Of a stretch of DNA of 64,000 nt, positions 1-7,955 are shown piece after piece. The stretch comes from CAWAND01 sp963807065 (lineage in GTDB: Bacteria > Chloroflexota > Anaerolineae > Anaerolineales > E44-bin32). Location of the stretch: NCBI GenBank assembly GCA_963807065.1, contig CAWDZQ010000004.1, positions 1 to 64,000 on the forward strand, read 5' to 3'. Below the pieces are notes generated by a model. The model did no database searches. It saw only the letters and a program-made list of their open reading frames with translations, and was not told the DNA's origin. Positions within the stretch are counted from its first letter, which is position 1. The number at the start of each line of letters is the position of its first letter. The translations under genes were made by a program, and so were the position numbers.

Positions 1-2
1 TG

Positions 3-116
3 GAGAAGACTGGATTTGACCTCATCATCCCCGAAAGAGTTCCAATCACAGAGCCTCCCACTGCTGAAGAACTAGAGACGGTGAGAAGTCTTGATCCCGA
101 TCAGCGATATCTTTAG
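3..116 (+). CDS. C-terminal end of an unidentified protein (5' truncated)
   Basis: Frame 3 is open from the left edge to a TAG at 114-116 and encodes about 37 residues ending in DPDQRYL. The stretch is acidic and Pro/Glu-rich (PERVPITEPPTAEELE), which looks like a real protein tail, but no family can be recognised. It could equally be chance, because only 38 codons are visible. Confidence 0.3.
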   Translation, partial: EKTGFDLIIPERVPITEPPTAEELETVRSLDPDQRYL

Positions 117-225
117 GCGATATCGGTGCAAGGTTTCTGGAGGTTGACCGCGACATCAATTTTGCTCCGGCGATCTGAAGCTTCGTGGTTCGGAGCAGAT
201 CGGAGCCCGGAATCCTATCCAGAAG

Positions 226-353
226 TGACGTGCCCCCACTTCTTGATCCACTTTCTAAGTTAGACCCACCTGTCGCAGCGGTTGTCCAACGGTGATCCAT
301 GCTGCCGGCGCGGGCGGCCTGTAGCTCAGCGAACTGTGCGGCCCGATGTGATT
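226..353 (-). mobile_element. Solo 3' end of an IS3-family (IS407-like) element
   Basis: The minus strand encodes the last 32 residues of an IS3 OrfB, starting NHIGPHSSLSYRPPAPAAW and stopping at 255-257. It matches residue by residue the OrfB end of the element at 3808-5068 (NHVRPHSSLGYETPAPAAW). The terminal inverted-repeat sequence starting TGACGTGCCCCCAC at 226 also matches that element's end. No other part of this copy is present, so it is a truncated remnant. The DNA at 354-497 shows nothing recognisable. Confidence 0.75.
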
Positions 354-525
354 CCGGAAAGACCCTCGCAATCGTAAGGCAAGGGTTCTGCGGACCCTTG
401 CCCCAGGCTCCGTCTGGCGACGGTTACCAGGGAGTTCGGCTTGGCGCAGTACCAGTCCAGATACAGGTCCATAACCCCCGGGTCTGAGGTCCGTATCTGT
501 AGTGCGGTTGGTTTATTGGACAGAT

Positions 526-1376
526 TCAGGCCTCTGCTAAGAGGGAATCCGTTTGATCGACAAAGTAAGCAGCTTCAAACTCAGCTGGTGTGAGGTAATC
601 GAGCGACATGTGAATACGCTCGGTCATATACTCAACCTCCAACCAGTTCGCTATCTGCTCAACTGCGTCCTCAAAGTCCCGGTAATCAGAGTAATCGACA
701 TGCTCCTCCTTCACGGTGCGGATGAAGCGCTCGGCAATGGCGTTTTCTGTTGGCTGGCCGATCGCCGCCATGCTGACCCGGGTTGTGGCCGGCAGCAGCT
801 TGCGATAGGTACCCGCTGCATACTGCTTCCCCTGGTCCGAGTGATGGATGCCTGGAGCCGGATGACAGACCAGGGCCATCTCCAGCGCCCTTTCCGTGAG
901 ATCCCTGGCTTCCAAACTGCGTCCAAGATGCCAGCCCCGCAGACCCCGGGTGAAAGCATCGAGAATGACTGCCAGGTAGATAAACCGACGTCCAAGCCGG
1001 ATGTAGGTGATGTCAGCAACCCAGACCTGGTTCGGAACCGTGATCTTAAGCTCTTTGATCAGATTGGAAAGCGCCGCCCAGCATGCTGGCTATCCGTTGT
1101 TCGGACCCGCACACGCCCTACGCTGGCCGAGTGGTCAAGCTTCTTCAGCAACCGCCAAACACGAGTCTCGCCAACCTCGCAACCTTCTCGCTTGAGTTGA
1201 GCGGTGACGCGCCGGTAGCCGTAGCGCGGCCAGCGGATCAAGATGCGCTCGATGGCTTCCAGCAAGCTCGCGTCTTCTGGTTATACCTGCGGCGCATGAT
1301 AGACTGTGCTGCGCGCCACATCCAGCACCTCACACAGCAAGCTCACCGGGTACTCGTGCGACAATTGGCGGATCAT
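526..1376 (-). pseudogene. IS3-family transposase OrfB, broken
   Basis: This is the DDE integrase-type transposase of the element at 498-1750. Read from ATG 1376, the frame begins MIRQLSHEYPVSLLCEVLDV and meets an in-frame TAA after about 31 codons. It then continues in the same frame through YGYRRVTAQLKREGC to about 1060. There a one-base shift is needed to reach NLIKELKITVPNQVWVADITY and the remainder. The catalytic residues are still visible: D in WVADITYI, D in HHSDQGKQY and E in PTENAIAERF. One nonsense codon plus one frameshift make it inactive unless the sequence is wrong. Confidence 0.85.
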
Positions 1377-1684
1377 TTCCCGTTCCTCCGCTGGTTTTCC
1401 GCGCGCCAACTCGCCGCGTTTTTTAAAATCTCGTTCTCCAACGCCAGCCGCCCTACCATCCGTTCCAGCTCGGCGATCCGCTGCACAGTATCGTTGCCCT
1501 CGGCCTGCTCTCGCTCAAACACACCAGGCAGCCGTTCCAGCACTTCGTTCTTCCAGCGATAGAGCAGCTTGTCGGTGATGTCTCGCTCCCGACAAATCTC
1601 CGTCGCAGTCTTCGCTCCGGTGACTAAATCCATCACCGCATCGACTTTGAACGCTGGACTGAATTTGCGTCGTGTCCCGGCCAT
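1373..1684 (-). CDS. IS3-family transposase OrfA
   Basis: A 103-residue protein with the N-terminal helix-turn-helix of IS3 OrfA (RRKFSPAFKVDAVMDL...TATEICRERDITDKLLYRWKNEVL). A C-terminal leucine-zipper-like helix follows (VQRIAELERMVGRLALENEILKNA). It normally binds the inverted repeats and is joined to OrfB by programmed -1 frameshifting. The frame is intact, but its partner is broken, so the element is probably immobile on its own. Confidence 0.85.
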   Translation of the reverse strand: MAGTRRKFSPAFKVDAVMDLVTGAKTATEICRERDITDKLLYRWKNEVLERLPGVFEREQAEGNDTVQRIAELERMVGRLALENEILKNAASWRAENQRRNGK

Positions 1685-1883
1685 GATCTTTGGTCCTCCA
1701 AGTCCATGTTACCCTCTTAGACCTGTGTCCAAAAATCCGCCCGCACTACAGTTCTGCATTGGAATTCAATTCCCGTCACTAACCCAAGAATGCCATAAAT
1801 TCCTTGGGCACTTCCGTGTCTTGTCAGAATCGAAGCAGCGTTGCTGCCATTGATATTGCTCAGCCCTTCGACCGTTCATGACT

Positions 1884-3601
1884 CTACGGCCACCTGGATA
1901 TCTCGAGCGGCAGTCTGGCCAAGAAAGGGCTCGCAGGGCGAGTTCGTGTCATAGTTGCCACCAAATGATCTTTCGCACGCGTCATGCCAACGAATGCTAG
2001 GTTTTGCTCCTCGTTGGGATCGCTCGCTTCGAGCGGCAGCAGCCCATCGTTAAACCCAGGTATGAGCACCGCCCCCCACTCGCGCCCCTTCGAAGTATGG
2101 ATTGTGGCCAGCTGGACCCCTTCTATTTGGCTTGGGCGATCGACCTCCTTCTCAAGATATGTGATGAACTCCGGGAGCCTGCCAAACTCATGGCCCAGAT
2201 CGATCACGTCATTTAGCGCAGCGGCACCAGCGAAATCCCCTCACCGTTTAGAAAGTCAGGGATCAAACTCAGCCGAGCGATCTGGGCCACGTAGTCAACA
2301 AGATCAAGCTTCTGGTCTGCCAGCTGATCGAAGAGCTCCCGCAGGTCAAGGATTCGATTTACCCGCCGCACAATCTGGGGTTGCCATTCTTCCTGGTTAG
2401 CCAGCACCCGAATCATATGGTCCCAATTTAGCAGGTCATCGCCCCGCAGCTTATAGCGCATCCTCTTGCCGATGCCGCAGGGTGGGAAGTTCACGATCGT
2501 CTCGAGCACCGAGTCGTCCATTGGGTCGATAGCCAGCCGCAGATATCCGAGCAGCGCACACGCTTCCTGGCTCTCGAAAATCCCATCTCCGCTCCCGATC
2601 GTCCGATAGGGAAGGTCCCGCATCCGGAGGGCAATCTCGAGAAGATTGTGCTGGGAGTGAACGCGCGTCAGAACAGCAATCTGGTTGAGAGGGACGCCGG
2701 TGGCTTGAAAGCTGTCGCTCCACTCAGATATCTGACGGCCGACAAAATCCGCCTCCATTTCAAGATTGGTCGTCTCAACCGCCCTCACGGGAACGCCTAT
2801 CGAGCTCCTAACCGCATGCATGTCGCTGGCATCGGGTCCGGCAAGCGGGCGAGCGGTGTTCACAATCTCCGGCGTTGACCGGTAGTTGTTTCGCATCACC
2901 TCGGTCGTCAAGTCGCTCGGAAAATGCGTGACCAACTCATGCCAGTTCGCACCGCGAAAGCCATAGATCTGCTGCGAAGGCGAGGCGAGCATGACGAGTT
3001 CTTCGGCTACCTCCGAAAGTGTCTCCAGGATCGGCCATTCTGTAACGGGATTGAGGTCCTGGCCCTCATCGACAAATAGCCGCATCCCCCGCAGGAAGGA
3101 TCTAAGGTTCGGGTCTTCCAGCTCCTCTCTCGCCATCTCGAGGATTCCCGTGAAGTCGATCAATTTGTCCGCAGCGAGGTTCTGCAAATAGCACTGGATC
3201 ATCTCTTGCGCTTGTGGATGGAGCACCTCAAAACGTCCACCCTGGGCTCGAATGCGCTCCATATCCTGAATGACGGCCTGCGGCTCAAGAAACTTGGCTC
3301 CGACCTTCTTGGCGGCTCGCTCCATCACCTTCAGGCTTTCATCCTCGGAGATTACTCGCGGAACTTGATCCCCGCGCGCTTTCCTGGCCAACCGGATCAA
3401 CCAGTATGCCGTGCCATGTACAGTCTTCACAGCGACATCTCCGCCCAACCGCCGCGATATCTCCGCGGCAGCCTGTCGGCTGAAGGTGGTTGCCAGCAGC
3501 ATATGGGGAGAAACTCCATCATCTAGGCGCGCCTGAATCTCGTCCACTAGGCGCTGGGTCTTCCCAGAGCCAGGTCCGCCGTTGATCAGATTCATTCTCA
3601 T
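1884..3601 (-). pseudogene. UvrD/Rep-type superfamily 1 helicase, split by a frameshift
   Basis: This encodes an ATP-dependent DNA helicase of about 570 residues if repaired. The first part (ATG 3601 to a TAA at 2213-2215) has Walker A GPGSGKT near residue 10, motif Ia TTFSRQAAAEIS, motif II FVDEGQDLNP, motif III SPSQQIYGFRGA and motif IV LTRVHSQHN. The second part, in another frame down to 1884, carries motif V (LATIHTSKGREWGAVLIPGF) and motif VI (FVGMTRAKDHL). Restoring one base near 2225 joins them. All motifs are present, so the break is recent or a sequencing error. It lies between two dead IS elements, and its domain content is minimal, with no accessory nuclease seen. Confidence 0.75.
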
Positions 3602-3871
3602 CTCATTTCTTCTCCTCTCCTCTGCTGTTTTCCATCGGAAGGTGCAGAATCCCTAGTGTCCGCACCAGCTCTCAACGATCCCGGAATTGATCGGCCCTCA
3701 GATCTGGCCCATCCACAAATTTTGCTTCTCTGCCTGAGAAATCCACCATCGCGACGGGGGTTCTTGGACCGGGATCCTAAAAGGCATGCGCTAGGAACTC
3801 CGGGACTGACCTGCCCCCCCAAAGAACTGACCCAGTTGTAAGGTTAAGATCAGACAAGGGAGAAGGGTCAA

Positions 3872-4231
3872 ATACCACGAAGAAGAATCACCCCCGAACA
3901 GATTATCAGCAAACTCCGTGAAGCCGAAGTCCTACTCGGTCAGGGCCAAACCGTGGGTCAAGCCTGCAAATCCCTGGGCGGAAGTGATCAGACCTGTTAC
4001 CGGTGGCGAAAAGAATACGGTGGGATGCGAGCATCGCAGGTCCACAGGCTCAAGGACCTCGAACGAGAAGATGCCCGGTTGAAAAAGCTGGTTGCCGATC
4101 TCTCGCTGGACAATGCCATCCTGATGGAAGCTATCTCGGGAAACCCTGGACCGCCGCCAGGACGGGCTGATCAGCCCGCCCAAGAGACGCAAGGCTGTCG
4201 AGCGCGTTCAACAGACCCTGAGCGTCTCTGA
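3872..4231 (+). pseudogene. IS3-family transposase OrfA, start codon lost and tail shifted
   Basis: The reading frame starting at 3872 gives IPRRRITPEQIISKLREAEV..., the usual IS407-type OrfA start, but with ATA where ATG is expected. The leucine-rich coupling helix follows (RLKDLEREDARLKKLVADLSLDNAIL). After that the frame runs on about 30 codons into sequence belonging to OrfB instead of stopping. A GTG at 3953 could start a shortened product. Confidence 0.7.
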
Positions 4232-5039
4232 GCGCCGGGCGTGCAAGGTAGTTGCTCAGCCTCGATCCCCACAGCGCTCCCGAAGGCATCCAGCCGCAGA
4301 CGAGGCGGTGCTCGCCGAACACATTGTAGAGCTAGGGAGCCAGTATGGGTGCTATGGTTATCGCAGGATCACAGCGCTGCTCAGAAACCAGGGGTGGAGA
4401 ATGAATCACAAGCGAGTTGAACGGATATGGCGGAAAGAGGGCTTGAAAGTGCCTGCTAAACAGCCCAAACGCTCAAGGCTCTGGTTGAACGATGGCTCCT
4501 GCGTGCGGCTTCGCCCACAGTACCCGAACCATGTGTAGAGCTCTATGACTTCGTGCAAGAGCGAACGCATGACGGCCGTGCGTTCCGCATCCTGAACATC
4601 ATCGATGAGTATTCACGCGAGTACCTGGTATCGGTGGTGGCCAAGAATATCCGGCATGGGGATGTACAGGAATGTCTGACAGAATTGTACTCTCAAATGG
4701 GAGTCGCAGCTCACCTTCGGTCGGATGACGGGCCGGAGTTCCCTGCAAGAAGGATGCAGCCATCTCGAGGTGAGGAGCTTGTTCATCGAGCCCGAGAGCC
4801 CCTGGGAGAACGGCTTTGTGGAATCTTTCAATGGTCGGATGCGGGACGAGCCGCTCGACCGGGAGATCTTCTACACGGTGAAAGAGGCCCGGCATTTGAT
4901 TGAAATGTGGTGGTGGCAATACCCCGTACCGGGACGGTGCAATCACGTCAGGCCGCACAGCTCGCTGGGCTACGAAACGCCTGCACCGGCAGCGTGGATT
5001 GCTATCGGCCAGCCACTGAAGCCGGTGAGTCTAACCTAG
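4167..5039 (+). pseudogene. IS3-family transposase OrfB, several nonsense and frameshift lesions
   Basis: Pieces of one transposase are spread over three frames. From 4167 it reads SPPKRRKAVERVQQTLSVSE to YPNHV, then TAG at 4536-4538 where Trp is expected. From about 4545 it reads VQERTHDGRAFRILNIIDEY to SDDGPEF. After a further shift near 4735 it reads LEVRSLFIEPESPWENGF to the end at 5039. DDE-type residues are recognisable in the SDDGPEF and PWENGFVES segments. The gene cannot make a functional enzyme. Confidence 0.8.
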
Positions 5040-5130
5040 AAAGTGGCTCATTAGGTGGGGACATGTCACTCCAGACGGGTTCCAAGGGGGGGTCACTCCC
5101 GCGGTCAGGCGGGGCCGCTAGGGGCCGACC

Positions 5131-5592
5131 CTATTCACCATTGGAGGGCCTGAGGATGGCAAGCTGCTGCCGCACTCGCCTGACGAACGCCCACGGCTCC
5201 AGGGCGGTGACCTCGGGATGGCCGGGCTGGAAATGCCGGGCGTTGTGGGTCACGAGCCAGGAGCAGTCCTGGCGAAGGGCGGCGACCAGGATGGGCAGGT
5301 CTTTTTCATCCGCCAACCCTGCGTAGTTCTGCAAGTCTGCGCGCTTGGGATCTTCGACGATGTCGAGGCACCGGTCAACCAGCAGGTTGAAGGCCGGCAG
5401 CGCACGCGGGGCCTTGGCCTTCAGATTGCGCTCGACCTCGGCCATGACCTGGCGGCTGGCGACGGCTTCAACCAGCGTGATCTCGGCCATGCGCAGCACC
5501 ACCAGGCTGGCCCCAAAACGGGTTGGCCCGGCGGCTGCGGCAAAGAGCACATCGGAATTGACGAAGACCCGCGGCTTAGGCCTCGCTGCCAT
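5131..5592 (-). CDS. PIN-domain ribonuclease toxin
   Basis: A 153-residue PIN-domain protein, the presumed toxin of a VapC-like type II pair that would cleave RNA with Mg2+. Acidic active-site candidates lie in order: D in VFVNSDVLF near residue 13, E in AEVERN, D in DEKDLPILVAAL, and a late polar residue in LVTHNARHF. ATG 5592 was chosen because it overlaps the antitoxin stop by 17 bases, whereas the longer upstream frame lies inside the antitoxin gene. It sits in the IS-rich strip, which fits horizontal mobility. Confidence 0.8.
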   Translation of the reverse strand: MAARPKPRVFVNSDVLFAAAAGPTRFGASLVVLRMAEITLVEAVASRQVMAEVERNLKAKAPRALPAFNLLVDRCLDIVEDPKRADLQNYAGLADEKDLPILVAALRQDCSWLVTHNARHFQPGHPEVTALEPWAFVRRVRQQLAILRPSNGE

Positions 5593-5854
5593 CGGCGTAG
5601 TGCTCTTGATAGTACTGTTCGCGCTCTTCCTCCAGGGCTGCGAACATGTCCTCCATGGTGACACCCGTCTCGAGGAAGATGCGTTCGATGTGGCGCGCCA
5701 GCTCGGGGATCATGGGCACCATCGGGGTGAGCACGAGCAGGCCGTCCAGATCCAGCACCCGGAAGATATCGCCTTCTTCGATGCCGTACTTTTGGCGCAG
5801 GTCGGCGGGCAGCGTCACCACCCCCCTCTTGCGCACCTGGATGGTCTCATTCAT
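5576..5854 (-). CDS. AbrB/SpoVT-type antitoxin
   Basis: A 92-residue protein with an N-terminal swapped-hairpin AbrB domain (VRKRGVVTLPADLRQKYGIEEGDIFRVLDLDG, residues 7-40). An acidic C-terminal tail (FAALEEEREQYYQEHY) likely wraps the toxin. It is directly upstream of, and overlapping, the PIN toxin, the usual antitoxin-first order. A GGGAGG ribosome-binding site lies 5-6 bases before the ATG. It would autorepress the operon. Confidence 0.85.
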   Translation of the reverse strand: MNETIQVRKRGVVTLPADLRQKYGIEEGDIFRVLDLDGLLVLTPMVPMIPELARHIERIFLETGVTMEDMFAALEEEREQYYQEHYADGSEA

Positions 5855-5870
5855 CGCAACCTCCCTTTGT

Positions 5871-5907
5871 CTGCATTGCTGCTCTTACTGCATTTCTGTA
5901 GATTATA
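5871..5907 (-). promoter_or_regulatory. Promoter and possible operator of the AbrB-PIN module
   Basis: On the minus strand a perfect -10 TATAAT lies at 5907-5902, about 50 bases upstream of the antitoxin ATG. No good -35 is visible. Between -10 and the gene, the heptamer CTGCATT (plus-strand reading) is repeated at 5871 and 5888, 17 bases apart. This is a plausible binding site for the AbrB-type antitoxin. Confidence 0.5.
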
Positions 5908-6066
5908 CCTCAGGCTGCCCACGCGCCTCGCGGCCAAACATCCGCCCCGACGCCCTCGCCAGCGAGATCGTCACCAGGTCGCGGGCTGCTTGCAATCCCC
6001 GATGAACGACCTGATCGTTCAGATCCTTCTCGCCAGAATCGAAGGGGTGAACGAGAAGTTGTAGCG

Positions 6067-6289
6067 TGTCAGAACTCGTGAGATAAGAATAGGACTCAGA
6101 CAAGTAGAGACTTTTCGGCCGGAAGTCGGTTAACAGAGCAAAGGAGAAACTCATGGCCGAGAAGAAGTCTACTGCAGAAGCGACGGCGAAGAACATCCGC
6201 CGCAACACCCGCAAGAAGTACAGCGCCGAAGAGAAGATCCGGATCGTGTTCCCCGGATCTAAGGTCCGTAGCCGGGTTGCCCGGCCCTA
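6067..6289 (+). pseudogene. Truncated IS3-family OrfA fragment
   Basis: From ATG 6153, preceded by AAAGGAG at 6140-6146, the frame reads MAEKKSTAEATAKNIRRNTR and then KKYSAEEKIRIV. This is the typical N-terminus of an IS3 OrfA helix-turn-helix. Homology stops abruptly after KIRIV, and the remaining 13 codons to the TAA look unrelated. The sequence TGTCAGAACTCG at 6067 may be the element's left end. It is a third IS3 type in this strip. The preceding 5908-6066 shows no gene. Confidence 0.6.
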
Positions 6290-6327
6290 AGAAACAAGAA
6301 GGCACGCATGGGGGCATATTCATATTC

Positions 6328-6403
6328 AGGTGGAGACGCCTGGATTCGAATCCATGACCTGGAGTTTACGAGCCCGCATCCCGGAAAGACAACGTGCCCA
6401 CCT
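6328..6403 (-). other. tRNA-like relic
   Basis: On the minus strand 76 bases resemble a tRNA. A 7-bp acceptor-like stem can form between the ends (AGGTGGG with TCCACCT), a T-arm-like GGATTCGAATCC is present, and GGCTCGTAAA sits where an anticodon loop would be. Bases 6341-6373 align closely with the same part of the Met tRNA at 6551. The D-arm and a proper anticodon stem cannot be formed, so it is not a functional tRNA. It is probably a decayed tRNA or an integration-site remnant. Confidence 0.35.
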
Positions 6404-6518
6404 CTACGTTCGCAAGAAGGCTGATACCTTTAAGAATTCGGATGGACGGGCTCGTATCCTCGGGGTCACGAGTTCCGAAATCCTTAATGGCACCCCTTGG
6501 GGGTAGATGATAATGACA

Positions 6519-6542
6519 GAAAGCGCCCGTTTGGGCGCTTTC
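6519..6542 (-). terminator. Intrinsic terminator downstream of tRNA-Met
   Basis: A perfect 10-bp stem, GAAAGCGCCC with GGGCGCTTTC, and a 4-base loop. On the minus strand it lies 9 bases beyond the 3' end of the Met tRNA. The stem's own distal T-run (CTTTC) provides a modest U-tract. Confidence 0.7.
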
Positions 6543-6550
6543 TTGTTCAG

Positions 6551-6622
6551 TAGCGGGGCTGGGATTCGAACCCAGGACCTTCAGGTTATGAGCCTGACGA
6601 GCTGCCACTGCTCCACCCCGCA
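6551..6622 (-). tRNA. tRNA-Met(CAT), initiator-like
   Basis: A complete cloverleaf on the minus strand: acceptor GCGGGG/CCCCGC, anticodon loop CTCATAA in a stem CAGG/CCTG, T-arm CTGGG TTCGAAT CCCAG. Positions 1 and 72 are T and T and cannot pair, which together with the CTCATAA loop is typical of initiator tRNA. The 3' CCA is not encoded; the tail is A73. Confidence 0.9.
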
Positions 6623-6688
6623 GCGTGGTTGGGCTGTGCTCCCCAACGGGTGTGGATTATAACCGCGGCACTCGATTATCGTCAACCC

Positions 6689-7075
6689 TTACCCGCCGAA
6701 CAGCAGCGCCCACCAAATGGCCCAGTTGCTGGCATTCGGCTGAGAGTCACCCGGGGCCGGTGTCGGCACCGGCGTAGGGCCCGCATCTCCAAGCGGCAGG
6801 ATCAGGTGCTCACCGTCGCGCACCATGCCCGCCTGGCTGCGCGCCCACCCTTCCACCAGCACGTCGTTGGTGGCCTCTGCCACCTGCGTGCGTAGGTCAT
6901 CATTGTGGGCTTCGACGGATGCGACTTCGGTTTGCAGCTGCACTCGGTCACGTTCCAGGCGACGAGCGTCGGCCATACGCCGATTCAGGTCTCCCAGAAT
7001 CAGTACGGCGATCACGACCACTATCAGGAGCCAGGCTCGAGAGAGCTTGGGCCGCTCGGGTGGAGAGGCTTCCAT
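6689..7075 (-). CDS. FtsB/DivIC-like septum formation initiator protein
   Basis: A 128-residue bitopic membrane protein. A short cytoplasmic N-terminus is followed by one transmembrane segment at residues 14-30 (AWLLIVVVIAVLILGDL). A heptad-rich coiled coil follows (about 33-72, RLERDRVQLQTEVASVEAHNDDL), then a short extracytoplasmic part with PTPVPTPAP. This is the FtsB/DivIC plan, a scaffold of the cell-division complex. The ATG at 7075 was chosen because a longer frame would run into the Leu tRNA gene. The assignment rests on architecture. Confidence 0.7.
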   Translation of the reverse strand: MEASPPERPKLSRAWLLIVVVIAVLILGDLNRRMADARRLERDRVQLQTEVASVEAHNDDLRTQVAEATNDVLVEGWARSQAGMVRDGEHLILPLGDAGPTPVPTPAPGDSQPNASNWAIWWALLFGG

Positions 7076-7156
7076 GGCCCTGATCTTACTCGCGGCCCTG
7101 GCCCCATGCAAGCCGGGTAAATGCAACCGGCCCCTTAGAGGGGCCGGCTTGGGCTG

Positions 7157-7240
7157 TGCCGAAGGTGGGAGTCGAACCCACACGAGCGTAAGCCCACTAC
7201 GCCCTGAACGTAGCGCGTCTGCCAATTCCGCCACTTCGGC
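7157..7240 (-). tRNA. tRNA-Leu(CAG)
   Basis: An 84-base class II tRNA on the minus strand. The acceptor GCCGAAG pairs with CTTCGGC. The anticodon stem-loop is CTACG TTCAGGG CGTAG, with anticodon CAG. A long variable arm (TGGGCTTACGCTCG) and T-arm GTGGG TTCGACT CCCAC follow. Discriminator A73 is present and CCA is not encoded. Confidence 0.93.
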
Positions 7241-7359
7241 TCGGGTGGTGTCATTCTACCGTATGCCATCGGATTGTCAACGGGCGGGGCGAGCGGCGGC
7301 CCTGTGGACGGCCATCAATGCTAAACTGTTCGGGCCGCTGATGATATGTGCGAGGGACG

Positions 7360-7947
7360 ATGCTCTTTCTGGTCAAGCGTGACGTCAAGACCAGTTTGAT
7401 AACCGCCGGCCTGCTGGCCGTTGCCGCCTATGTTTCCGGCACGACTTTAGGTTTGTCCTGGCCCGCCGCGGCAAATGCATGGCATCTTACGGAGGACGGT
7501 CTTTTTGGCCTGGCCGTCTTGCTCGCCAGCGATGCCAGCCTGCACACGCTGCTCTCGACCGTGGCCCCCGGTCGCTATTCGCCGGCCTTTGAGGCATTGG
7601 CTGGATTGTTCGCTGAACAGACACCCCTGGGTTGGCTGGCTGGCGGAGTCACCGCGGGCGCCGAGGAGTTGATTTTCCGCGGCGTTCTGGTCGGCGGGGG
7701 CATCCACACCATCGGACTGAGTCCGATCGTGTCTGCCGGGCTGGCGGCGCTGGCCTTCGGCGCGGCCCACCTGCTGTTGACCCGGCGGCTGTGGGCTTTT
7801 TCAATCTGGGCGACATGGGAGGGGTTCGTGCTCGGCCTGTTCTACCTGGCCAGCGGTTCACTCGGCGCCGTCATGCTGGCCCACGGACTGCACGACATCC
7901 TGGGCTTTTGGTTCTTCCACTGGAGCCGGCAGCGCAAACCACGCTGA
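7360..7947 (+). CDS. CPBP-family intramembrane metalloprotease
   Basis: A 195-residue polytopic protein of the CPBP (CAAX protease and bacteriocin-processing, Abi) family, which cleaves peptides within the membrane. The three family motifs are visible: EELIFRG near residue 101, FGAAHLL near 135 and MLAHGLHD near 173. These supply the Glu and His residues that bind the catalytic metal. Hydrophobic segments alternate along the chain. ATG 7360 is preferred to the GTG at 7348 because GAGGG lies 5 bases before it. The substrate cannot be deduced. Confidence 0.85.
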   Translation: MLFLVKRDVKTSLITAGLLAVAAYVSGTTLGLSWPAAANAWHLTEDGLFGLAVLLASDASLHTLLSTVAPGRYSPAFEALAGLFAEQTPLGWLAGGVTAGAEELIFRGVLVGGGIHTIGLSPIVSAGLAALAFGAAHLLLTRRLWAFSIWATWEGFVLGLFYLASGSLGAVMLAHGLHDILGFWFFHWSRQRKPR

Positions 7948-7955
7948 GCCCGGTG

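Larger units (their letters stand above)
498..1750 (-). mobile_element. IS3-family insertion sequence, degenerate
   Basis: A 1253-bp element bounded by imperfect 25-bp terminal inverted repeats: 498-522 begins TGTAGTGCGG and 1726-1750 is its near-complement ending CCGCACTACA, with 21 of 25 positions matching. The ends are 5'-TG...CA-3', as is usual for IS3. It contains an intact orfA and a broken orfB with overlapping ATGA at 1373-1376. No clear target-site duplication is visible (ATC on the left, GTT on the right), consistent with an old insertion. Confidence 0.85.
3808..5068 (+). mobile_element. IS3-family (IS407-like) insertion sequence, heavily degenerate
   Basis: A 1261-bp element. The left end starts TGACCTGCCCCCC at 3808. 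The right end, read on the minus strand from 5068, starts TGACATGTCCCCACC, and the similarity continues inward to a shared AGGTTAGA-like stretch. Inside are orfA (no ATG) and an orfB with several disruptions. No target-site duplication is evident. The copy at 226-353 belongs to the same type. Confidence 0.8.

Noticed and set aside
1773..1815. Hairpin-like CCCAAG...CTTGGG near 1790
   Set aside because: The stem is short, interrupted and without a T-run; not enough for a terminator call.
3598..3822. Small open frame upstream of the helicase
   Set aside because: Low-complexity basic sequence, no homology, and it runs into the IS end.
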